DNA of 47,116 bases from Paenacidovorax caeni (lineage in GTDB: Bacteria > Pseudomonadota > Gammaproteobacteria > Burkholderiales > Burkholderiaceae_C): the NCBI RefSeq assembly GCF_001298675.1, contig NZ_CYIG01000028.1, positions 1 through 47,116 on the forward strand, read 5' to 3'. The stretch's first letter is position 1. Each line of letters begins with the position of its first letter. A program made the translations under genes and the position numbers. The notes under the pieces were generated by a model. That model made no database searches, was not told where the DNA came from, and saw only the letters and a program-made list of their open reading frames with translations. Of the stretch, positions 41,224 through 47,116 are shown one piece after another.

Positions 41224-43922
41224 AGAAACTTTTTTCCGCCGCTGCATTCGCCGCAGGCCTGTCCGTCGTAGGCTGGGTGGGTACAGGCTACCTCGCGTCG
41301 CACCCTCTGGCGCTGGCCACCACGCTGCTCATCGCGGGCTTCTATGTGCTGGGGGCGTTTGAGCTGCTGCGCTTCATGCATGCCACCGATGCCTTGCGCG
41401 AAGCCCTGCAGGCGCTGCAAGACACGCCCCAACGCCTGGCAGACTGGCTGGCGCCGCTGCCCGACACCTTGCGCAGCGCAGTGCAGCAGCGCATCGAAGG
41501 CACCCGCGCCGCGCTGCCCGGGCCGGTGCTGGCGCCCTACCTCAGCGGATTGCTGGTGCTGCTCGGGATGCTGGGCACTTTTGCCGGCATGGCCGTGGCG
41601 CTGAACGGCACCGGCGCCGCGCTGGAAGGCGCGCAAGGGCTGGCCGCCATCCGCGATGCGCTCTCGGCCCCGGTGCGCGGCCTGGGCCTGGCCTTCGGCA
41701 CCTCGGTGGCGGGCGTGGCGGCTTCGGCCGCGCTTGGGCTGATGACTGCGCTGGCGCGACGCGAACGCATCCAGGCCGCACAGCAGCTCGAAGCGGCAAT
41801 GTCCGCAGCCCTGCGGCCATTTTCCAGCCAGCACCAGCGCGAAACCCAGCTGCGCCTGATGGAGCAGCAGGCCAACCTGCTGCCCGACGTGGCCGAACGC
41901 ATCCAGGCCTGCATGGACGCCCTGGAACGCCAGCAGCAGGCCCTGGGCGATCGCCTGCAGGCCGAGCAAACACGCTTCTACCGCGACACCGAGCAGGCCT
42001 TCCAAGGCCTGGCAACGTCCGTACAACACACCCTGAGCACCAGCGCCGCCGACAGCGCCGAGCGCGCAGGCGCCGCGCTCCAGCCCGCGGTACAGACCGC
42101 CTTGGCCGGCCTGGCACAAGAAAGCATGCGCCTGCAGGATGCGATGGCCCAGCAATTGCGCCAGCAGCTCGACGGGCTGGCATCGCAGTGGGGGCAATCC
42201 ACAGCGGCTACCGCTGCCCATTGGCGCGAAGCGTTGACTGCACACCAGCAGGCCCAGGACGCGCACACCCACGGCTTAGGTGTAGCACTGACGCGGTTCA
42301 CCGAGGACTTTACACAGCACGCCCATACGCTGGCACAGCAGCTGGCGCAGCAGACCACCGCGCAGGCCGAGGCGCAAAGTGCGCGCTGGGAGACCTTGCT
42401 GGCGCAGCAGAGCCAGCAGGCCGGGCAACTGGCAACGCAGCAGCAGCAGGCGCTACGGGCCGCCACCGACGGCTTGGCTGGCCACGCCGCCGCCTTGCAG
42501 GCCACCGTGGAACAAGCGCACGACGCGCTGCAGACCCGCTGGGTCGCACAGGACGAAACCCGCCTCGCAGCCTGGACCCAGGCCCTGCAGACCCAGGCGG
42601 CCGCACTGCACGCCCAGTGGCAAACGCAAGGCGCCGAGGCACATGCCCAATTGCAGCAGGTGCACGAAGCCCTGGCGCAGACGGCGCAAGCGCTGCGGGC
42701 CCAGGGCGACGCACAGCTCCAGCAGCAGGCCGACACCCAGGCCCGGCGCAGCGCACAGGATGAACAACGCCTGGCCGCCTGGACCGAGGCCCTGCAGACG
42801 CAGGCGGCAGGCCTGCTGGCCCAGTGGCAAGCGCACGGTGCCCAGGCCCAGGGGGAGATGCGGCAACTGCACGAAACCCTGGCGCGCACGGCCGAGCACA
42901 TCACCGCGCAAAACGCGGCCCAGGCGCAGCATCTGCTGAACAGCCTGGCCCAGCGCGCCGTGCAGGACGAACAGCGCCTGGCCGCCTGGACGCAAGCCCT
43001 GCAGGCCCAGGCCGAAACCCTGCGCACGCAGTGGCAAGACGGCAGCGCACAGACGCAGGCACACCTGCAGCAACTGCAGGACACCCTGGCCCGCGCGGCC
43101 CACGACATCCACACCCAGGGCAGCGCCCAGGCCCAGCACCTGCTGGACGGCCTGGCCCAGCGCGCCGCGCAGGACGAACAGCGCCTGGCAACCTGGGCGC
43201 AAGCCCTGCAGGCCCAGGCGGTACAGCAGCACGAGGCCCTGCGCCAGACTGCCGCCGAGGCCACACGGCAACAGCAGCAGGTGAGTGCTGCGCTGGCCGA
43301 TGCAGCGGGCGAGATCACGCGCCAACTGCATGCCCAGGCCCAAGGCACCCTGGGCGAGGTGGCGGCTTTGCTGCAGGCCGCGGGCGAGGCGCCGCGCGCC
43401 GCCGCCGAGGCCATGGGCGAGCTGCGCGCCAAGCTGGCCGACAGCATGGCGCGCGACGACGCCATGCTGCAGGAGCGCGGGCGCATCCTGGAGGCACTGG
43501 CCGCACAGCTGGAGGCCGCGCGCGCCGCCACCGCCGAGCAGCGCAGCGCCATCGATACGCTGGTGCAGGGCGCTACCGACATGCTGGCGCAAGCCCACGC
43601 ACGTTTTGAGAGCACGCTGCAGGCCCAGGCCGCCCAGATGGAGGACGTCGGCGCCCACGCCCGCGCCAGTGCCGTCGAAGTTGCCAGCCTGGGCGAGGCC
43701 TTTGGCGGTGCGGTGCAGCTCTTTGGCGATGCCAACGCGCAGACCTTGGCGCAGTTGCAGCGCGTCGAGGCGGCGCTGGCCCAAGCGCTGGCGCGCAGCG
43801 ACGAACAATTGGACTACTACGTGGCCCAAGCGCGCGAGGTGATCGAGTTGAGCGTGGGCGCGCAAAAGCAAATCATTGATGCGCTGCAACAACTGGCCGC
43901 GCGCGGCGAGGCCGCAGCATGA
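41220..43922 (+). CDS. DUF802 membrane protein: MotA/ExbB-like domain with long coiled-coil tail
   Basis: A 900-aa protein. Four hydrophobic segments lie at about residues 5-26, 30-52, 103-125 and 157-180. The third, GLLVLLGMLGTFAGMAVAL, and the fourth, GLAFGTSVAGVAASAALGL, resemble the two pore helices of MotA/ExbB/TolQ stator proteins. From about residue 190 to the end is an Ala/Gln-rich helical tail of roughly 700 residues, containing four tandem units of 69-70 residues (starting near 442, 512, 581 and 650, each with QDEQRLAAW or a close variant). This layout is like ZorA. It overlaps by ATGA with genes on both sides, the downstream one being MotB/OmpA-like. The function is not known to me. 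Confidence 0.85.
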   Translation: MKKLFSAAAFAAGLSVVGWVGTGYLASHPLALATTLLIAGFYVLGAFELLRFMHATDALREALQALQDTPQRLADWLAPLPDTLRSAVQQRIEGTRAALPGPVLAPYLSGLLVLLGMLGTFAGMAVALNGTGAALEGAQGLAAIRDALSAPVRGLGLAFGTSVAGVAASAALGLMTALARRERIQAAQQLEAAMSAALRPFSSQHQRETQLRLMEQQANLLPDVAERIQACMDALERQQQALGDRLQAEQTRFYRDTEQAFQGLATSVQHTLSTSAADSAERAGAALQPAVQTALAGLAQESMRLQDAMAQQLRQQLDGLASQWGQSTAATAAHWREALTAHQQAQDAHTHGLGVALTRFTEDFTQHAHTLAQQLAQQTTAQAEAQSARWETLLAQQSQQAGQLATQQQQALRAATDGLAGHAAALQATVEQAHDALQTRWVAQDETRLAAWTQALQTQAAALHAQWQTQGAEAHAQLQQVHEALAQTAQALRAQGDAQLQQQADTQARRSAQDEQRLAAWTEALQTQAAGLLAQWQAHGAQAQGEMRQLHETLARTAEHITAQNAAQAQHLLNSLAQRAVQDEQRLAAWTQALQAQAETLRTQWQDGSAQTQAHLQQLQDTLARAAHDIHTQGSAQAQHLLDGLAQRAAQDEQRLATWAQALQAQAVQQHEALRQTAAEATRQQQQVSAALADAAGEITRQLHAQAQGTLGEVAALLQAAGEAPRAAAEAMGELRAKLADSMARDDAMLQERGRILEALAAQLEAARAATAEQRSAIDTLVQGATDMLAQAHARFESTLQAQAAQMEDVGAHARASAVEVASLGEAFGGAVQLFGDANAQTLAQLQRVEAALAQALARSDEQLDYYVAQAREVIELSVGAQKQIIDALQQLAARGEAAA
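42543..43250 (+). repeat. tandem 207-210-bp coding repeats in the DUF802 gene
   Basis: Units start at about 42543, 42753, 42960 and 43167, giving spacings of 210, 207 and 207 bp. Each begins with CAGGACGAA or CAGGATGAA and encodes QDE(Q/T)RLA(A/T)W. Units three and four are almost identical at the DNA level over the first 50 bases, pointing to recent duplication. The last unit diverges after about 25 codons. Confidence 0.85.
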
Positions 43923-44575
43923 GTGGCGACGCGCTCGACGATGGACTGGAAGGCAGCGTGCCCGTCTGGGCCGCCTTTGGCGACCTGATGGCCGGGGCGC
44001 TAGGCGCGTTCGCGCTCATTCTGGTGGCGGCGCTGGGCATGCAGATGGAACTGGCCGAGCGCCTGCGCACCGAGCAGGCACAGCGCGCCGAGCAAGCGCA
44101 GCGCCTCGTCAGCCTGGAGCAGGCACTGGCCGGCCCGCTGGCGGCCGGCCGCGTCACGCTGGCCCATGGGCGCATCGGCATCAGTGGCAGCGTGTTGTTC
44201 GCCTTCAACTCCGACGAACTCCAGCCCGAAGGACGGCAACTGCTGCACAGCCTGGCGGGGCCGCTGGCGGCCTACCTGCAGCAGCGCGGGGAGATCCTCA
44301 TGGTCAGCGGCTTCACCGACGACCGGCCCATGCGCGGTGGCGCTGGTGGTGCAGCGCGCTTTGCCGACAACTGGGAGCTGTCCGCACAACGCGCGCTCAC
44401 CGTCACGCGTGCGCTGATTGACGAAGGCATCCCCTCCTCTGCAGTGTTTGCCGCCGCCTTTGGCGCCGAGCAGGCCGTGGCCTCAAACCACGACCCCGCC
44501 GGCCGCGCGCTGAACCGCCGTGTGGAAATGGCCCCCATGGCGCGCCCTGCGCGCGAAGCAACTGCCTCGCCATGA
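43919..44575 (+). CDS. MotB/OmpA-like peptidoglycan-binding membrane protein
   Basis: A 218-aa protein with a single N-terminal membrane helix, WAAFGDLMAGALGAFALILV (about residues 17-36). The helix contains Asp22, the position of the ion-carrying Asp of MotB, ExbD and ZorB. A short coiled coil follows. An OmpA-type domain starts near residue 80 (SVLFAFNSDELQPEG) and contains VSGFTDDRPM, NWELSAQRALTVTRAL and LNRRVEMAP, the usual peptidoglycan-binding residues. ATGA overlaps link it to DUF802 before and DUF2894 after. It is the expected B-subunit partner of the MotA-like DUF802 protein. Confidence 0.88.
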   Translation: MSGDALDDGLEGSVPVWAAFGDLMAGALGAFALILVAALGMQMELAERLRTEQAQRAEQAQRLVSLEQALAGPLAAGRVTLAHGRIGISGSVLFAFNSDELQPEGRQLLHSLAGPLAAYLQQRGEILMVSGFTDDRPMRGGAGGAARFADNWELSAQRALTVTRALIDEGIPSSAVFAAAFGAEQAVASNHDPAGRALNRRVEMAPMARPAREATASP

Positions 44576-45165
44576 GCCAGCGCAACAACGCCGCGCTGCA
44601 GCCGGGTGCCGCAGCGGTGCGCCAGCTCTGGGCCGAAGCCCTGGCGCGCCGCGCCGCAGCGCAGCCCGAGCCCGTACGCCGCAGGCTCGCGGTGCGTCTG
44701 GCCACCCTGGAGCAAGGCGCCGCGGATGTTGCGGCCCTGCCGGCCGCGCCCCACGCGCGCGGGCCTTTGGGCCGCTTGGCCGATGCGCTGGCACGGGGCA
44801 GCGATGCGCCAGGGGCACTCTCCTCTGAAACCGCGCCACACAGCCTGCAGGTGCCCGAGACCTCGCCACCAGAGTTACAGGCACTGCAGCGCTTTCGCGC
44901 CACATGGTCGCGCTTGGCGGCTGAGGAGCGCGTGCAGCAGGCCCTGGCCCATGTGCCCCCGCAGGCCGGGCCGTTGAATTCAAGCCATCTGGTCTACCGG
45001 GCCCTGCTGCTGATGCGCGAGACAGCGCCCGAGTACCTGCAGCGCTTCGTGCCCTATGTCGATGCCCTGCTCTGGCTGGAACAAATGCAGGCCCCCAGCG
45101 TGCCGCCAGCCGCAGCGGCGCGCAGAAAACCCCGGGCCAAGGCGGCCAAGCCGCGTCCGACCTGA
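44572..45165 (+). CDS. DUF2894 family protein, last gene of the motor-like operon
   Basis: A 197-aa soluble protein. The C-terminal half holds the conserved-looking segment SSHLVYRALLLMRETAPEYL then QRFVPYVDALLWLEQM, and it ends in a Lys/Arg/Pro-rich tail. I recognise it as DUF2894, known only as a companion of DUF802 and DUF3348. No catalytic motif is visible. It starts within the stop of the OmpA/MotB-like gene (ATGA), so all four genes are one translationally coupled unit. A long palindrome starts 38 bp after the stop and may end the transcript. Confidence 0.8.
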   Translation: MSQRNNAALQPGAAAVRQLWAEALARRAAAQPEPVRRRLAVRLATLEQGAADVAALPAAPHARGPLGRLADALARGSDAPGALSSETAPHSLQVPETSPPELQALQRFRATWSRLAAEERVQQALAHVPPQAGPLNSSHLVYRALLLMRETAPEYLQRFVPYVDALLWLEQMQAPSVPPAAAARRKPRAKAAKPRPT

Positions 45166-45202
45166 GAGCCTGTTCACGATCTTTTCCTAGTGCCCGTCGC
45201 CC

Positions 45203-45288
45203 CGCAAAAGTGGCAGATGCAAGGCGCAAAGCGCAGCCGTGCTGGTGGCACGGCGAGCCTTTGCAACGCCGCAGATGCCACTTTTGCG
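45203..45288. repeat. long imperfect palindrome, MITE-like or terminator
   Basis: The outer arms CGCAAAAGTGGCA (45203-45215) and TGCCACTTTTGCG (45276-45288) are perfect. An inner stem GCCGTGC/GCACGGC (45236-45242, 45248-45254) closes on TGGTG. The segment is preceded by GAGCCTGTTCACGATC (about 45167-45182), which I associate with repeats in related genomes. It could be a miniature transposable element or a large terminator. Confidence 0.5.
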
Positions 45289-45358
45289 AGGCCGACGTCC
45301 CCCCGGATTTGAGTAGCGTCTGACTCTGGAGTCCAATCCCGAAGACAGGAGATTGGAC

Positions 45359-45528
45359 GTGAAGAAGAGATTTACAGAAGAACAGATCATTGGCTTCCTG
45401 CGCAAAGCCGAGACAGGCCTGCCGGTGGCCGAGTTATGTCGTCGGCACGGTTTCTCGGAAGCCAGCTACTACCTCTGGCGCAACAAGTTCGGCGGCATGA
45501 GCGTCTCGGACGCCAAACGGCTCAAGGA
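45359..45528 (+). pseudogene. IS3-family OrfA, truncated by an IS21-type element
   Basis: The GTG at 45359, eight bases after AGGAG, starts KKRFTEEQIIGFLRKAETGL. It continues into the helix-turn-helix segment PVAELCRRHGFSEASYYLWR and NKFGGMSVSDAKRLKD, the usual N-terminal part of IS3-family OrfA. Sequence of another type begins at TGTTGATTTCC (45529), and the frame then ends in unrelated residues. About 30 OrfA codons and all of OrfB are missing here. Confidence 0.85.
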
Positions 45529-46860
45529 TGTTGATTTCCACGCAGAAGTGACCCACTAACCCCCAGGATTTCCATCTAAATCTGACCCACGTACTAACCC
45601 TAACCTGCTGCTTTGTTGAGCAGCAGGAGACCAGGAGTGATAGACGTGGCAACACTGAGTGTCATCAGGCGCTGGGCCCTGCGAGAGCAGCTGTCCATCA
45701 GGGAGATCGCCCGCCGCACGGGCCTCTCGCGCAACACCATCCGCAAGTACCTGCGCGCAGGCGAGGCCGAGCCGCACTATGCCAAGCGGGTCAGCCGTTC
45801 CAAGCTCGACCCCTTTGCCTTGAAGCTCGCCAGCTGGCTCAAGACGGAAGCTGGCCGATCCCGCAAGCAGCGGCGTACCGTCAAGCAGATATACGCCGAT
45901 CTGCAGGCGCTGGGCTATACCGGCTCCTACAACCGGGTCGCGGCCTTTGTCCGCCTCTGGCAAGAACAACGCCTGGTGGCCCAGCAGACCACCGGCCGCG
46001 GCACCTTTGTGCCTTTGGCCTTCGGCCCCGGCGAGGCGTTCCAATTCGATTGGAGCGAGGACTGGGCAGTGCTCGCAGGTGTGCGCACCAAGCTGCAGGT
46101 GGCTCACTTCAAGCTCAGCCACAGCCGAGCGTTCTACCTGCGCGCCTACCCCCTGCAGACGCACGAGATGCTGTTCGATGCCCACAACCATGCATTCGTA
46201 GTCCTGGGTGGCGTGCCACGCCGTGGCATCTACGACAACATGCGCACCGCTGTAGACCGGGTGGGCCGTGGCAAGGAGCGCGACGTCAATGCGCGCTTTG
46301 CAGCCATGGTGAGTCACTTCCTGTTCGAAGCCGAGTTCTGCAACCCGGCCTCGGGCTGGGAGAAAGGCCAGGTGGAGAAGAACGTGCGCGATGCCCGCCA
46401 TCGCCTGTGGCAGGTGGTGCCGCTATTCCCAAGCCTGCCCGATCTCAATGCCTGGCTTGAGGAGCGCTGCGTGGCGCTGTGGCACGAGATCGAGCATGGC
46501 AAGCTGGCTGGCACCGTCGCGGACGTCTGGGCCGAGGAGCGGGCAGCCTTGATGCCTGTGCCCCGCCCCTTCGATGGCTTTGTGGAGCACACCAAGCGCG
46601 TCTCACCCACCTGCTTGGTCCACTTCGAGCGCAATCGCTACAGCGTGCCGGCGCCGTATGCCAACCGGCCTGTGAGCCTGCGGGTCTACGCGGACCGCCT
46701 GGTGGTCGCTGCCGAAGGCCAGATCATCTGTGAACACCAGCGCCTGATCGAGCGCAACCACCATGGCGCTGGGACAGACCGTGTACGACTGGCGCCACTA
46801 CTTGGCGGTGCTGCAGCGCAAACCAGGAGCTTTGCGCAACGGCGCCCCATTCCTGGAGCG
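45529..46860 (+). mobile_element. IS21-family element, right part removed by another IS
   Basis: The left end begins TGTTGATTTCCACGCAGAAG then TGACCCAC and carries the repeated CTGACCCACGTACTAACCC pattern typical of IS21-type termini. istA follows. istB and the right end are absent because an IS256-type end begins at about 46860. Confidence 0.75.
45646..46860 (+). pseudogene. istA transposase of the IS21-type element, frameshifted and truncated
   Basis: The GTG at 45646, eight bases after AGGAG, starts VATLSVIRRWALREQLSIRE. A helix-turn-helix (REIARRTGLSRNTIRKYLR) and an integrase-type core (FQFDWSEDW, RGIYDNMRTAVD, NPASGWEKGQVEKNVRDAR) are intact. At about 46771-46774 an extra base shifts the frame. 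The other frame continues with TVYDWRHYLAVLQRKPGALR then NGAPFLE, as in normal IstA. It then runs into IS256-type sequence, so the gene is both frameshifted and cut short. Confidence 0.85.
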
Positions 46861-46895
46861 GGCGTGTCCGAATTTTTGTGTAAACGGGTCGGACT

Positions 46896-47116
46896 TCAAT
46901 TGACGGAGATGCGGTCTCCGAACTGAATGGTAAAGCGGGTCAGCGCGGCCTTCCAATCCCGGATGGGCAGGGTCCACTTCTGGCTGATGTTGCGCAGGGC
47001 CAGGTAGAACAGCTTGGTCAGCGCCTCGTCGCTGGGGAACGAGCCCCGGTTCTTGGTCAGCTTCCTCAGGCTCATGTTCACCGACTCGATGGCATTGGTG
47101 GTGTAGATGACCTTGC
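46896..47116 (-). CDS. IS256-family transposase, C-terminal part (runs off the window)
   Basis: On the minus strand the visible 73 codons begin with VIYTTNAIESVNMSLRKLTK and continue NRGSFPSDEALTKLFYLALR to the stop. This is the signature C-terminal region of IS256-family (mutator-like) transposases, including the last catalytic Glu in NAIES. The element end, GTGTCCGAATTTTTGTGTAA, lies near 46864. The rest of the gene lies outside the window, so its integrity cannot be judged. Confidence 0.9.
   Translation of the reverse strand, partial: KVIYTTNAIESVNMSLRKLTKNRGSFPSDEALTKLFYLALRNISQKWTLPIRDWKAALTRFTIQFGDRISVN

Noticed and set aside
42543-43250. CRISPR-like or satellite array because of regular 207-bp spacing
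   Set aside because: The repeats are in frame, codon-structured and continuous with a long coding sequence; unit length is far from CRISPR repeat-spacer size.
40540-45165. Complete Zorya anti-phage system
   Set aside because: Only the ZorA/ZorB-like plan is present. No ZorC, ZorD helicase/nuclease or ZorE HNH gene is nearby, and the partner genes are DUF3348 and DUF2894.

Overview
The window looks like a chromosomal segment of a high-GC betaproteobacterium of the family Comamonadaceae (Acidovorax-like). This rests on gene content and on sequence signatures recalled from that family: a tmRNA tag reading ANDERFALAA, the EarP/EF-P pair with Arg32, a Liv/acyl-CoA gene set, and a short dispersed palindromic repeat that I associate with these genomes. 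No database was searched.

Layout. 1-143 is the tail of an IS3-family transposase. 272-2046 holds ssrA, gph and ubiG (all minus). 2153-5593 is a 3.4-kb genomic island at the 3' end of tRNA-His. It is bounded by an exact 19-bp direct repeat, carries a primase/replication-like gene that looks truncated, and its integrase is broken by an in-frame amber codon. 5577-12703 is housekeeping: tRNA-His, ppiD, tRNA-Val, hupB, pgsA, uvrC, earP, efp. 12800-16495 has a GlcG-like protein, a Bax inhibitor-1 family membrane protein, and a divergent MFS exporter/LysR pair.

16716-27849 is the most striking block: seven tightly packed plus-strand genes encoding a circularly permuted ATP-grasp protein, an alpha-E protein, a transglutaminase-like protease, an Anbu proteasome-like peptidase, a giant transglutaminase/DUF2126 protein, an ATP-grasp/alpha-E fusion and a third transglutaminase-like protein. 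A good sigma-54 promoter match lies upstream. The set suggests peptide ligation coupled to peptide cleavage, with substrate unknown.

27984-40275 (minus) is an acyl-CoA catabolism and uptake block: thiolase, FadB/FadJ-like bifunctional enzyme, LivFGMHK-type ABC transporter, acyl-CoA ligase, a decayed second binding-protein gene, and a PcaF-like thiolase. The transporter probably feeds the ligase and beta-oxidation enzymes.

40540-45165 (plus) is a four-gene, translationally coupled operon: DUF3348, DUF802, an OmpA/MotB-like protein and DUF2894. The DUF802 protein has MotA/ExbB-like membrane helices and a long repeat-rich tail, and its partner has a MotB-like membrane Asp and a peptidoglycan-binding domain. 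Together they look like an uncharacterised ion-driven motor resembling ZorAB without the Zorya effectors. 45203-47116 is a pile of nested IS remnants (IS3 cut by IS21 cut by IS256), so both window ends lie in transposon sequence.
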